Shown one piece after another: positions 15,631-23,800 of a DNA stretch of 41,637 nucleotides (position 1 is its first letter; the number at the start of each line of letters is the position of its first letter). The DNA is taken from contig CAYUTA010000017.1 in NCBI GenBank assembly GCA_964447605.1, forward strand, positions 1 to 41,637. The letters are read 5' to 3'. Source of the DNA: CAYUTA01 sp964447605 (GTDB taxonomy: Bacteria > Bacillota > Clostridia > Christensenellales > CAG-138). The notes beneath the pieces were generated by a model that had not been told where the DNA came from, made no database searches, and was given only the letters and a program-made list of their open reading frames with translations. The translations under genes and the position numbers were made by a program.

Positions 15631-16521
15631 TCAAATGAGGGCAAGCGCCTTCAGGCTGGCGCAAATGGCCTGCTTCTCCGCCTCGGAGGCAGGGATGAAA
15701 GGCGCGCGCGGAAAGCACTTCACCACGCCGCGCGCCTCGAGCATGGCATATATGGCAAGCTGCGTGGATTTGGCCAGGTACATGATGTCGCGCACCTTGT
15801 TGATCATAAACTGCGTTTCGCGGCATTCCTTATAGCGACCCCCGATACCCTCCTGATACATCTTCCGGCAGATTTCCGGGAACGCGTTGCCAAGGCCGGG
15901 GATAAAGGCCTCCGTGCCCATCACGCAGGATTGGAGCCACATGGCCTCCGTACCGGAGACAACGTCGAACCTCTCGTCCTTCAGGGTACGGATATAGATC
16001 GCGTGGGCCATGATGTCAAAGGTGGCGTCCTTCACGCCGCTTACGCCCGCCTCCTGCTTGAGGCGCGCCAGAAGCTCTGGACTCATCACATAGCCCTGAA
16101 AGCTCGCGTTGTTATACACGTATACCGGCAGATCGGGGCCGGCGGCCTGCACCATATCGGTATAGAACCGGCAGATGCTGTCGTCGTTATGCTTGTAGTA
16201 ATACGGGCCGACGGCAGAAACCGCCGCGGCGCCGATTTCCCGCGCATACCTGGTCAAGCGCACGGTGGAGCGCGTATCCGCACAACCGACATGAACGATG
16301 ACCGGAATCTGCCCGCCGACGATTTTCATGGTCGCACGCATGATCTGCTCGCGCTCCTCTGGCAGCAGCAGCGCGCCCGAACCGTAGGAGCCGGTGATGA
16401 ACAGGCCGTCTACCCGATCCTTGAGAAAGTCGACCAGCGTCGTCAACCCCTCAAAATCCACATCGCCGTTCTCTTTGAACGGAGTAATCATCGGAGGCAC
16501 GACGCCCTTCATTTTAAACAT
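15631..16521 (-). CDS. DapA/N-acetylneuraminate-lyase family aldolase (sugar-acid type)
   Basis: A 296-residue TIM-barrel class I aldolase. The Schiff-base lysine is K164 in SGVKDAT and the catalytic tyrosine Y136 in VYVYNNAS. The substrate-carboxylate loop is GSYGSG (residues 44-49), not the GTTGE of true DapA, so lysine synthesis is unlikely. Relatives include 2-keto-3-deoxy-sugar-acid aldolases, N-acetylneuraminate lyase and sugar-acid dehydratases, all pyruvate-enamine enzymes. Next to a 2-keto-3-deoxy acid kinase gene, cleavage of a 2-keto-3-deoxy acid to pyruvate plus an aldehyde is the natural guess. The start ATG 16521 has AGAGGGG 8 bases upstream; an upstream in-frame start is poorer. 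It is the last gene of the leftward operon. Confidence 0.88.
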   Translation of the reverse strand: MFKMKGVVPPMITPFKENGDVDFEGLTTLVDFLKDRVDGLFITGSYGSGALLLPEEREQIMRATMKIVGGQIPVIVHVGCADTRSTVRLTRYAREIGAAAVSAVGPYYYKHNDDSICRFYTDMVQAAGPDLPVYVYNNASFQGYVMSPELLARLKQEAGVSGVKDATFDIMAHAIYIRTLKDERFDVVSGTEAMWLQSCVMGTEAFIPGLGNAFPEICRKMYQEGIGGRYKECRETQFMINKVRDIMYLAKSTQLAIYAMLEARGVVKCFPRAPFIPASEAEKQAICASLKALALI

Positions 16522-16589
16522 ATTGAAATCCCCTCTTTCCTTAATTATTTGCAAATCGGTTTGTGGCGGCTTCGCCGCTGAAGCGCGCG

Positions 16590-17627
16590 TCAGCGTGCAA
16601 AGTCGCTTTTCAGCGTTTCCAGAACGCTCCGGGCGGTGGAAACCGCGCCTTTAATCGTCAAATCGGCGATCACCTGCGGATCATAGATGCTCTCGACCTC
16701 GGTTTCATCGCCCAGATACCGCCTGATCAGACAGTCATACAGGCGGCAGCGGCTCTCATGTCCAAAGAGAATGTACTTGGATGCGCCGTAGCCCTGCGCA
16801 ACAAATTCGCGGAACGCCTTCATATCGTCCACAGCAATGGCCGCGTCGACGAACAGCATCCGCTCCTCGCCGCTGGTGTGCAGCAGCACCTCCATAAAGC
16901 GCGGCATCAGCATTGTGCGGACAAACCCCGCCTTTTCCACACACTCCTGCGCGACGGACACGATCTCATCATAGGTATAGCCGCCGCCGGCCTCGCCCGC
17001 GCACGGGATGATGCTTTTGCCTACATTGGTGGAGTTTTTAAGCGCCTCATACATCTGGCCGCTCATGGTGGTGATGCATTTGGCGATGCGGCCGTTCCGG
17101 TCTATATGGATAATCTTGGTGTGCGAGCTCAGAACGGCGATATTCACCGGCAGCCGCGGCTTGAACTCCTCAAGAATGCCGATGCACTGCACCTCTTCGC
17201 CGCGCATGAAGTCCACCGCCCGCAGGCTGTGGATCGTGGCGTCGCCGCCGTAGTCGTTGCGTACGCCGCGGATAAAGTAAACCGGAATGCCCAGCTCCAA
17301 CACAGCGGGGTCCGTCACCTTCACCACGTGCGTGGACAACTCCTCCTTGCCGGCCGGAGCGACAAGGTGCGGTATCTCGATCAGGCCGATTTCTGAAGTA
17401 ATCATGCCGGATGCGATGGCAAAGTGCACATCCTGCAGGGCAAACCCGTTGTCATTAAGAACGGAGCGGAAGAGCGCCTCCACACCCTCCTTAAGCGCCC
17501 TGCGCGAGCCGGTGATGGACGTATCGCGCACGCCGACCTTCCTGTTTCCGCCGGCAAGCATGCGATTGTCGTCCGACATCAGAAAAATCCGGGTATTGGT
17601 CGTGCCGCAGTCAATGATGGCAAACAT
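16590..17627 (-). CDS. 2-dehydro-3-deoxygalactonokinase family kinase (DgoK-like)
   Basis: A 345-residue kinase of the DgoK family, which phosphorylates 2-keto-3-deoxygalactonate at O6 in the DeLey-Doudoroff pathway. Seen: the N-terminal phosphate loop IIDCGTTNTR (residues 4-13), SGMITSEIGLIEIPHL, the family hallmark FMRGEEVQCIGIL, and SSHTKIIHID. These match DgoK (GMI, MRGEE, THSK) with several substitutions, so a different but related keto-deoxy acid is possible. ATG 17627 is preceded by AGGAGGAA. The gene lies between the 2-hydroxyacid dehydrogenase (24 bases upstream) and the aldolase gene. A kinase beside an unphosphorylated-substrate-type aldolase suggests either a branched or semi-phosphorylative route. 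Confidence 0.85.
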   Translation of the reverse strand: MFAIIDCGTTNTRIFLMSDDNRMLAGGNRKVGVRDTSITGSRRALKEGVEALFRSVLNDNGFALQDVHFAIASGMITSEIGLIEIPHLVAPAGKEELSTHVVKVTDPAVLELGIPVYFIRGVRNDYGGDATIHSLRAVDFMRGEEVQCIGILEEFKPRLPVNIAVLSSHTKIIHIDRNGRIAKCITTMSGQMYEALKNSTNVGKSIIPCAGEAGGGYTYDEIVSVAQECVEKAGFVRTMLMPRFMEVLLHTSGEERMLFVDAAIAVDDMKAFREFVAQGYGASKYILFGHESRCRLYDCLIRRYLGDETEVESIYDPQVIADLTIKGAVSTARSVLETLKSDFAR

Positions 17628-17651
17628 GGCGTTCCTCCTGCTGTTCTCAGC

Positions 17652-18626
17652 CTATTTGAGTAATTCTTTGTTGATCGGGTTGCTCGGCGGGTTTCCATTG
17701 AGCACACGCGCGGCCTCCTCGGCCACCATGCGCTGCAGCGCGGAAACGGCGTCCTCGCTGTACCAGGCGCTATGCGGTGTTAAAATGACGTTTTGCAGCT
17801 TCAGAAGCGGGCTGTCGCAGGAAAGCGGCTCGTGCTCCAGCACATCGAGTCCCGCGCCGGCAATGCGGCCGTCCTGCAGCGCCGCAATCAGCGCGGCCTC
17901 GTCCACAACCGCGCCGCGCGCGGTGTTGACAAGGAACGCCGTCGGTTTCATCAGCTTCAACTGCTTTTCACCGATAAGATGCCGCGTTCCCGCGTTCAGC
18001 GGGCAATGCACGGATACAAAGTCCGCGCGCTGCAACAGCTCGTCCAGCCCTGTCGGCTCCACGCCATGGGACGCGGCCTGTTCCTCGCCAATATAGGGAT
18101 CATGGCAGAGAATCTTCATGCCGAAAGCCTTCATCTTATCGGCAACGGATATGGGAATGCGCCCAAAGCCGACAAGCCCCAGCGTCTTGCCGCGCAGGTT
18201 GTACAGCGGTTTGGACACCGTGTAGTCCCATGTGCCCGAACGCACGGACGCATCCAATACATGAAGTTTTTTGGATAGTGCGAAAATAAGCGCAATGGCA
18301 TGATCGGAAACCTCGTCGATGCAATAGTCGGGCACATTGGCCACATAAATACCCTTTGCCGTGGCGGCCTGGACGTCGATATTGTCCACGCCGATGGCGT
18401 AGCGGACAATCAGCTTGCAGCGGGTCATGCTGTCGATCACTTTTTTTGTCATGGGCGCGAACTGCACGATCACCACGTCCGCGTCCTTCACCAGAGCCGG
18501 AAGCCGCTCCTCCTGCTTACAATGGTACGCTTCAAGCGCGACGTCCTCCAACTGCGCCAGCACGGCCTTTTCCTGATCTAGGTTCTCGTACCAATAATCC
18601 GTGATTACGACTTTCCTGCCGCTCAT
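17652..18626 (-). CDS. D-isomer-specific 2-hydroxyacid dehydrogenase
   Basis: A 324-residue NAD(P)-dependent dehydrogenase that interconverts 2-keto and 2-hydroxy acids. The Rossmann motif GLVGFGRI is at residues 150-157. The catalytic triad of the family is visible as R237 (NTARGAVVDE), E266 (DVLEHEP) and H285 (LTPHSAWYS). It resembles the CtBP/phosphoglycerate-dehydrogenase-like branch, often found in sugar-acid operons. The start ATG 18626 was chosen because AGGAGG stands 6-7 bases upstream; the frame runs open to 18752 without a site. It is the first gene of the leftward operon, with a promoter at 18782-18810. Confidence 0.92.
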   Translation of the reverse strand: MSGRKVVITDYWYENLDQEKAVLAQLEDVALEAYHCKQEERLPALVKDADVVIVQFAPMTKKVIDSMTRCKLIVRYAIGVDNIDVQAATAKGIYVANVPDYCIDEVSDHAIALIFALSKKLHVLDASVRSGTWDYTVSKPLYNLRGKTLGLVGFGRIPISVADKMKAFGMKILCHDPYIGEEQAASHGVEPTGLDELLQRADFVSVHCPLNAGTRHLIGEKQLKLMKPTAFLVNTARGAVVDEAALIAALQDGRIAGAGLDVLEHEPLSCDSPLLKLQNVILTPHSAWYSEDAVSALQRMVAEEAARVLNGNPPSNPINKELLK

Positions 18627-18746
18627 CTTACATCCTCCTGCCGAATCTGAGTTTTTTCGATCATCAAAATAACCGGTCTTCCGCCAAACGCCTGAAAATG
18701 TTCCGCTCATCGTCAACATTCCTTTGGCGAATGCATAGCCAAATAG

Positions 18747-18761
18747 TTTCATTGAATGAAA
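18747..18761. promoter_or_regulatory. Palindrome in the leader of the leftward operon
   Basis: TTTCATTGAATGAAA has 7-bp arms around one central base. It lies about 14-28 bases downstream of the expected leftward start point, a position suited to an operator. Its arms use the same TTTCA/TGAAA words as the rightward operator at 19231, but in inverted order. Confidence 0.4.
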
Positions 18762-18781
18762 TCTATTTTTACTGTATAGTA

Positions 18782-18810
18782 AGAATACAACATTCTTTTC
18801 ATTCGGTCAA
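18782..18810 (-). promoter_or_regulatory. Promoter of the leftward catabolic operon
   Basis: On the minus strand TTGACC (18810-18805) and TATTCT (18787-18782) are 17 bases apart. GAATACAA (18783-18790, plus strand) overlaps the -10, and CAATATACAA (18808-18817) overlaps the -35. The same two words occur at the GntR gene's promoter (28571-28601), suggesting a shared regulator. Confidence 0.6.
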
Positions 18811-18817
18811 TATACAA

Positions 18818-19190
18818 AAACAGATATTTCGATTCAGTTTCCCTTGGCCGACTCCCTGATTGCGCGCGCTAAATATGCAATAGGAAGGACCGTGCACGAC
18901 CTGTGCTTTCCCAATTTTAACCTGTGCTCCCATCTCTGCAAGAACGTTGTGCAAGAACTTGCAGCATCATATATTTTGAATTTGGAGAGGTATATCAATT
19001 TGCACAAAGTTGAAAACCCCCATATTATCTGGAAAATACTGCCGCCCTTTACAAGGATTGGATTCGGGCCTCAAACCGCGCTTCTCGTGCTGAAACACGC
19101 GTGCAAGCCGCCCCTCTCCATTGGTCCCTGCGGCCTCCTTAAATCCTGTTTGGCCTGCGTCTATTTTTCGACATCCTTTGAAAAAAGGGC
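18818..19190. other. Long divergent intergenic region without a recognised gene
   Basis: A 116-codon open frame from TTG 18844 has no ribosome site, an unnatural composition and no family resemblance, so I do not call it. Structured DNA is seen: direct repeats CCTGTGCT at 18900 and 18921 (21 bases, two turns), direct repeats TGCAAGAAC at 18937 and 18950, and competing stems CTGCAAG (18936-18942) or TGCAAG (18950-18955) with CTTGCAG (18958-18964). These may be upstream regulator sites. Confidence 0.35.
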
Positions 19191-19217
19191 TTGACGAATA
19201 AAAGAATTGGATATAAT
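19191..19217 (+). promoter_or_regulatory. Promoter of the rightward catabolic operon
   Basis: TTGACG (19191-19196) is followed by the AT-rich TATAATATAATC. A perfect TATAAT sits at 19212-19217 (15-base spacer); TAATAT at 19214-19219 gives a 17-base spacer. Initiation is expected at about 19224, just before the palindrome at 19231. Confidence 0.65.
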
Positions 19218-19230
19218 ATAATCATATATT

Positions 19231-19245
19231 TGAAATATAGTTTCA
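19231..19245. promoter_or_regulatory. Candidate IclR/KdgR-type operator
   Basis: TGAAATATAGTTTCA: TGAAA and TTTCA arms around 5 bases, located about +7 to +21 from the predicted rightward start. Its GAAA...TTTC layout resembles the operator of the IclR-family repressor KdgR, and an IclR gene (21152-21970) lies in this same operon beside a KduD-like gene. Confidence 0.55.
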
Positions 19246-19284
19246 CACAATAAAACTATTTGCATGGTCTGATGAGGTGAAATC

Positions 19285-20049
19285 ATGGTTTTGGAAGATT
19301 TTTCATTGCAGGGCAGGGTTGCTCTCATTACTGGCGGAGGCTCCGGCATCGGCATGGGCATCGCTGCCGGACTGATGGAGGCGGGCGCCGCCGTTGCCTG
19401 CGTTTACAACAGTCATGCGCCGGAAGCTCTGGAGGCCTGCGCGCATACGCTTGGCGTGGACTTTCTTCCCGTTCAGGCCGATCTTTCAAAAATGGAGAAC
19501 CTGCCGCTTGTGATGGAAGCCACGCTTTCACGCTTTGGCAAGCTGGACATACTGGTCAACAATTCCGGCATTTGCCCGCGCTGCAATGCGCTGGAATACA
19601 CCGAGCGGATGTGGGACGATATCATCCGGCTGAACGAGAAAGCAGTCTTTTTTCTTTCCCAGCTGGCTGCCAGGCAATTTCTCAGGCAGGGTACCCGCGG
19701 CAAGATCATCAACATCGCCTCCATGCTCTCCTACCTGGGCGGATTTAACACGGCGGCCTATACCGCCAGTAAACATGCCGTTATGGGAATCACGCGCGTG
19801 CTGGCCAGCGAATGGGGCTCAATGGGCGTCAATGTCAACGCCATCGCGCCAGGCTGGATCAAGACCAATCTCTCTGCGCCGCTTCGCGCCGATCCTGAGC
19901 GTGACAGCAGCGTCCGCGCCCGCATTCCGATGGGCGACTGGGGCGATCCAATGGATTTCAAAGGCGTGGCCGTGCTGCTCGCCAGCGATGCGGGCAACTA
20001 CATCAACGGCGTGACGATTCCCGTCGACGGCGGCTACCTGACCAAGTAA
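19285..20049 (+). CDS. SDR oxidoreductase, KduD-like (2-keto-3-deoxy acid/aldonate dehydrogenase)
   Basis: A 254-residue classical short-chain dehydrogenase. The cofactor loop TGGGSGIG is at residues 16-23, NNSG at about 92-95, and the catalytic Ser146, Tyr159 and Lys163 (YTASK) are present. The C-terminus PVDGGYLTK is typical of the 2-deoxygluconate 3-dehydrogenase/KduD-gluconate 5-dehydrogenase group, as is the LEDFSLQGRVALITG opening. It would oxidise or reduce one hydroxyl of a hexonate-type intermediate in the cytoplasm with NAD(P). It is the first gene of the rightward operon, with GAGGTGA before ATG 19285. The exact substrate is not readable. Confidence 0.88.
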   Translation: MVLEDFSLQGRVALITGGGSGIGMGIAAGLMEAGAAVACVYNSHAPEALEACAHTLGVDFLPVQADLSKMENLPLVMEATLSRFGKLDILVNNSGICPRCNALEYTERMWDDIIRLNEKAVFFLSQLAARQFLRQGTRGKIINIASMLSYLGGFNTAAYTASKHAVMGITRVLASEWGSMGVNVNAIAPGWIKTNLSAPLRADPERDSSVRARIPMGDWGDPMDFKGVAVLLASDAGNYINGVTIPVDGGYLTK

Positions 20050-20078
20050 GCATCCTCAAAGAAAAGGAGCTGTTCCAC

Positions 20079-21098
20079 ATGCAGATGAACGCCCTGGTGC
20101 TCAACGGCGCATTCGATTTTTCATACGAGCGCCGCGCAATGCCGGTCCGCAAGCCCGGAGAGGTGCTGGTCAAAGTGCGCGCCGTCGGTATCTGCGGGTC
20201 CGACGTGGCGGCTGTTCGCGGCGGCCAGCCGCTTTTTCGCTTTCCCCGCGTTATCGGCCACGAGGTCTGCGCCGAGGTGCTGGAAGCGGACGCGGGCAGC
20301 GGGTTCGTTTCCGGCGATCTGGCCTGCCTGATGCCGTGCATTCCCTGCCGCACGTGCATCGCCTGCCGCAAGGGTAAGCCCAACTGCTGCGCGTCTCTCC
20401 GGCTGTACGGCGTGCAGGAGGACGGCGGACTGCAGGAATACCTCTCCCTCCCCGCGGGCTATTTTCTGAACATTTCGATTGACGCCGACCCAAAATCGGC
20501 TGCGGTCATCGAGCCGCTGACCATCGGCGCGCATGCGGTGGCAAAGCTCCCGCTGCAAAAGGGCGACCGCGTGCTGGTGCTGGGCGCGGGCCCGATCGGC
20601 GTGACCTGCGCGCTCGCGGCCGCCTCCCGCGGCGCCTGCGTGCTGCTGGCCGAACTCTTGCCCGAACGTCGGAGCTTTGTTCAAAACACCTTCGGCTACA
20701 AAACCGTCGACCCGCTGTCTCCATCATACCGGGACGACCTTTCCGCCTTTACACAGGGCGAGGGTTTCCACGGCGTAGTCGACACGACCGCCAATAAAGG
20801 GTCCATGGAAAATGCGTTCCGCTTCCTTGGCCACGGCGGGCATGTGGTGTTTGTCGGCATGGTCAAGGGAACGCTGGAAATCGATGAGGCCGCCTTCCAC
20901 ATGTACGAACCCACTCTGTCCGTCACGCGCAATTCCACCCGCGCCGATTATGAACGCGTGCTGTCGCTGTGGCGGGGCGGGCAGCTCGACCCGGGCGCCC
21001 TTGTAACGCATATCACCCCATTCCACCGCGCGGGTCTGGACATTATCGACTGGGTTGAAGCAGGCGGCGCGGTTTTTAAGGGCGTCGTAGTGTTCTGA
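20079..21098 (+). CDS. Zinc-dependent medium-chain dehydrogenase (sugar alcohol/aldonate type)
   Basis: A 339-residue MDR-superfamily dehydrogenase. Catalytic-zinc ligands are C39 (GICGSD) and H61-E62 (VIGHE). A structural-zinc lobe is present with cysteines 90, 93, 96 and 104. The Rossmann loop is VLGAGPIG. It resembles sorbitol, galactitol-phosphate and L-galactonate/L-gulonate oxidoreductases, which oxidise a secondary hydroxyl with NAD(P). It follows the SDR gene by 29 bases with AAGGAG at 9 bases. Having both an SDR and an MDR in one operon suggests two successive redox steps, for example an epimerisation through a keto intermediate. Confidence 0.9.
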   Translation: MQMNALVLNGAFDFSYERRAMPVRKPGEVLVKVRAVGICGSDVAAVRGGQPLFRFPRVIGHEVCAEVLEADAGSGFVSGDLACLMPCIPCRTCIACRKGKPNCCASLRLYGVQEDGGLQEYLSLPAGYFLNISIDADPKSAAVIEPLTIGAHAVAKLPLQKGDRVLVLGAGPIGVTCALAAASRGACVLLAELLPERRSFVQNTFGYKTVDPLSPSYRDDLSAFTQGEGFHGVVDTTANKGSMENAFRFLGHGGHVVFVGMVKGTLEIDEAAFHMYEPTLSVTRNSTRADYERVLSLWRGGQLDPGALVTHITPFHRAGLDIIDWVEAGGAVFKGVVVF

Positions 21099-21151
21099 CG
21101 CGTCCCGCCGCATCCTGTAACGCTTTTACTTTTAGATTAGGAGGTGCAAGC

Positions 21152-21970
21152 ATGAACGAAACCCTCGACTCCAGGCCCGGGCGCCCGGATTATACCATTC
21201 GATCCGTTCAGAACGCGCTGCGCATTCTCAAGGCATTTAAGGGAGGGCCGCCCTCGCTGACGCTTTCTGAAATCAGCGCCAAAACGGACATGACCAAAAG
21301 TTCGACGCTTCGTATTTTATATACCCTTTCCAAGGAAGGCTTTGTTACCTACGAGGAGGACAAGAAGCGATATTCGCTTGGATTGGAAATATTCGAGCTC
21401 GGCACACAGGTGCTCAACTCGCTGAACTGGCGCAAGGTAGCCACCAAGGAGCTCAAGATTCTTTCCAACGAAACGGGGCTCATCTGTTATCTGGCTACGC
21501 GCGAATGGGACAAGCTGGTCATGGTGGAAAAGATATTTCCGCAGGCAATCCCCGCCTGGGCCCAGCTGATGTTGCAGCCGGGCGGCACCTGCGAGCTGTA
21601 CTGTACCGGCATTGGTCGCCTGTTGCTGAGCCAGCTATCCCTTGAGGAGCTGCACGCCTATCTTGACAGAACCGCCCTGCGCCGTGTAACCACGACTACA
21701 ACGACCTCCAAGGAGGAGCTCCTTGAGATCATCCGCATGGTTGGGGAACAGAATATCTCCTTTAATCGCGGCGAAAACGACGACTATATGGCCAGCATTT
21801 GCTGCCCGATCTTCGATCACAACGGAAACATGATTGCCGGCATCAGCGTCTGCGGTCTGGAAGAAATCCTTTATGGCAGCAACCGCGAAGCCCTGATAGA
21901 AAGAATCAAGCGGGCCTCCCTTCTGATTTCCCGCAAGCTCGGCTATTCCGGCCCGGAGTACTTCCGCTGA
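21152..21970 (+). CDS. IclR-family transcriptional regulator
   Basis: A 272-residue IclR protein. A winged helix-turn-helix spans residues 15-75 (IRSVQNALRILKAF, LSEISAKTDMTKSSTLRILYTL), and a GAF-like effector domain follows (about 90-265; GIGRLLLSQL, then ICCPIFDHNGNMIAGISV). Members such as KdgR respond to 2-keto-3-deoxygluconate. Inside the catabolic operon it probably controls that operon through the palindrome at 19231-19245. AGGAGG (21139-21144) is 7 bases before ATG 21152. A run of six threonines (residues 176-181) sits in the effector domain. Confidence 0.94.
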   Translation: MNETLDSRPGRPDYTIRSVQNALRILKAFKGGPPSLTLSEISAKTDMTKSSTLRILYTLSKEGFVTYEEDKKRYSLGLEIFELGTQVLNSLNWRKVATKELKILSNETGLICYLATREWDKLVMVEKIFPQAIPAWAQLMLQPGGTCELYCTGIGRLLLSQLSLEELHAYLDRTALRRVTTTTTTSKEELLEIIRMVGEQNISFNRGENDDYMASICCPIFDHNGNMIAGISVCGLEEILYGSNREALIERIKRASLLISRKLGYSGPEYFR

Positions 21971-22032
21971 TCCGTTCCGCTTTGCACCTCATTGCCGACG
22001 GCAGTGTTATAAACAAATTAGGAGGAACTGAA

Positions 22033-23124
22033 ATGAATCGTCTCAAGGTTATCTCTCTCGTTCTCGCCACAGCGATGGTATTTGGTTTGGTTGCCTGCAG
22101 CGCGCCCGCGCCCCGGACACCGGCGGACACATCCACGGACAGGCCCGCTGAAACCGCTGATCAGCAGCCTGCGGAGCCCGTTGCGTTCGCTCTGGCCTGG
22201 GCTGAAACCGCCGACCCCGAAGGGCACAACCTTTCCAAAGCCGCCTACACCTTTAAGGATGAGGTTGAGAAGCTTTCCGGCGGGCGCATGACGGTTACCC
22301 TGTATCCGGCCGCGCAGCTGGGCGACGCCGCTTCCATGCTGACGCAGGTGGAGGCCGGAACGCTGGAAACCTGCATGAGCATCTCAAACGGCCAGTTTGC
22401 TTCCAGCTACTACTCCGACCTGGGCTTTCTCGATATTCCCTATCTGTTCAACAACTCCGACGAAGCCTATGAAATGCTTGGCAACGACACCGACTTCTTC
22501 AAGGAACTGCAGGCGGACATCTCCGAAAAGACGGGCATTCGCCCGCTCGGGTTCATGAACGAGGGTCTTCGCCACATCACCAACAGCAAGCGCGAGATCA
22601 AAGCGCCTGCGGACCTGAAGGGCTTGAAAATCCGTACCATGAGCGTTGCCGCGCACATGGAAATGTTCAAAGCAATGGGCGCTTCTCCTACCAACGTTTC
22701 CTGGGGCGAGCTGTACACTGCGCTGCAAACCGGTCTTGTGGACGCGCAGGAGAATCCGATCGCCAACTGCGTTTACATTTCCGCTTGGGAGGTGCAAAAA
22801 TACCTCACGCTGGACGGTCACGTCTGCCTCTGCGGCCTGTTCTGCATGAACAACGATTTTTATAACGGACTTGACGACGCGCTCAAGGCCGTTGTGGATC
22901 AGGCGGCGGCCGCCGCCAGCAAGGCCGAGTACGATTTCTTTAAAGCCGGCGAGGCCAGGAACCTGCAGATCCTCAAGGATCACGGTATGATTGTCACCGA
23001 ATTGACCGCCGAGCAGATCGACGCCTTCCGGCAAGCCTGCCAGCCACAGGTCATAAAATATCTTAAGGCCAATATGGACACGCCTGAACTGATCGACAAA
23101 GTGTTGGAGCTGGTAGCCAAATAA
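22033..23124 (+). CDS. TRAP transporter solute-binding lipoprotein (DctP type)
   Basis: A 363-residue extracytoplasmic binding protein. The signal peptide ends in the lipobox LVAC with lipidation at C22, followed by a Pro/Ala/Thr-rich linker, so it is membrane-anchored as expected in a Gram-positive. The DctP core shows KGLKIRTMSVAAHMEMFKAMG and SWGELYTALQTGLVDAQENP, containing the arginine that pairs with the ligand carboxylate in this family. The ligand should therefore be an organic or sugar acid. The start ATG 22033 has GGAGGA at 6 bases; the frame remains open inside iclR but without a site. It precedes dctQ and dctM genes. Confidence 0.95.
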   Translation: MNRLKVISLVLATAMVFGLVACSAPAPRTPADTSTDRPAETADQQPAEPVAFALAWAETADPEGHNLSKAAYTFKDEVEKLSGGRMTVTLYPAAQLGDAASMLTQVEAGTLETCMSISNGQFASSYYSDLGFLDIPYLFNNSDEAYEMLGNDTDFFKELQADISEKTGIRPLGFMNEGLRHITNSKREIKAPADLKGLKIRTMSVAAHMEMFKAMGASPTNVSWGELYTALQTGLVDAQENPIANCVYISAWEVQKYLTLDGHVCLCGLFCMNNDFYNGLDDALKAVVDQAAAAASKAEYDFFKAGEARNLQILKDHGMIVTELTAEQIDAFRQACQPQVIKYLKANMDTPELIDKVLELVAK

Positions 23125-23151
23125 GGAAAATCCAAATCGCGCCCCCGGCTT

Positions 23152-23186
23152 GAAGGGTCGGACGCTTTCCAAAACGCCGACCCTTC
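23152..23186 (+). other. Stem-loop between the TRAP binding-protein and DctQ genes
   Basis: GAAGGGTCGG (23152-23161) pairs perfectly with CCGACCCTTC (23177-23186), with a 15-base loop and no U-run. Overlapping palindromes AAACCGGTTT and GTTTCCGGAAAC follow (23225-23242). Such elements protect the upstream mRNA and help make more binding protein than membrane subunit. Confidence 0.55.
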
Positions 23187-23263
23187 GCCCGCATCAGTTC
23201 CCGTCGGATGCGTCTGCCGCGCTCAAACCGGTTTCCGGAAACTGCAGAAAAGGAAGGGTTACC

Positions 23264-23749
23264 ATGAAACGTTATGTTCGTTTTTGCGAAAGGTTCAATC
23301 GAATCATGCTTACGGCAGGCGTCGTCTGCCTGGCCGCGGCGGCCGTTATCTGCTGCGTGCAGGTCATCACGCGCAACATCGTCAACTACTCGTTCCATTG
23401 GGGCGACGAAGGCATGCGTTACATTATTATTTTCGGCGTGTTCTTTGCTTCCGGCCAGATTTTTTATATGGATGCCAACGTGAAAGTTGAAATTTTGTAT
23501 CACGCCTTTCCCAAGAAGGTTCAGTGTATCCTGAACGCTGTTTTTTATATATTAATCGCGGCGTTTCTGGTGGCTTTCGGGTATTTTGGCTATCTGTGCG
23601 TGGCAAAAAACATGAGGACATGGTGCGCATCCATCCATATTCCGTGGGCCGTGCCCTTTTCCACGCTAGTTATTGGCAGCGTGAACATGCTGCTGCAAGT
23701 CCCCGCCAAGCTGTATAAAAACTACCTTGCGCTGAAAGAACTGCGCTGA
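23264..23749 (+). CDS. TRAP transporter small membrane subunit (DctQ type)
   Basis: 161 residues with four hydrophobic segments (about 13-35, 48-68, 86-108 and 124-146). The DctQ signature is seen after helix 1: RNIVNYSFHWGDEGMRYIIIFGVFFASG. It pairs with the large DctM subunit in the sodium-driven importer. ATG 23264 has AGGAAGG at 6 bases; the frame stays open from 23150 without a start signal. The order P-Q-M is standard. Confidence 0.92.
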   Translation: MKRYVRFCERFNRIMLTAGVVCLAAAAVICCVQVITRNIVNYSFHWGDEGMRYIIIFGVFFASGQIFYMDANVKVEILYHAFPKKVQCILNAVFYILIAAFLVAFGYFGYLCVAKNMRTWCASIHIPWAVPFSTLVIGSVNMLLQVPAKLYKNYLALKELR

Positions 23750-23800
23750 CCGCCATTCTTCAAACGCCCCATCATTATTCCGAAACGAGGTGCAGTTTTC

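Noticed and set aside
15631..16521. Annotation as lysine-pathway dihydrodipicolinate synthase
   Set aside because: The substrate loop is GSYGSG instead of GTTGE and the neighbours are sugar-acid genes.
18844..19194. Possible 116-residue protein from TTG in the divergent intergenic region
   Set aside because: No ribosome site, no recognisable family, and it runs into the rightward promoter.
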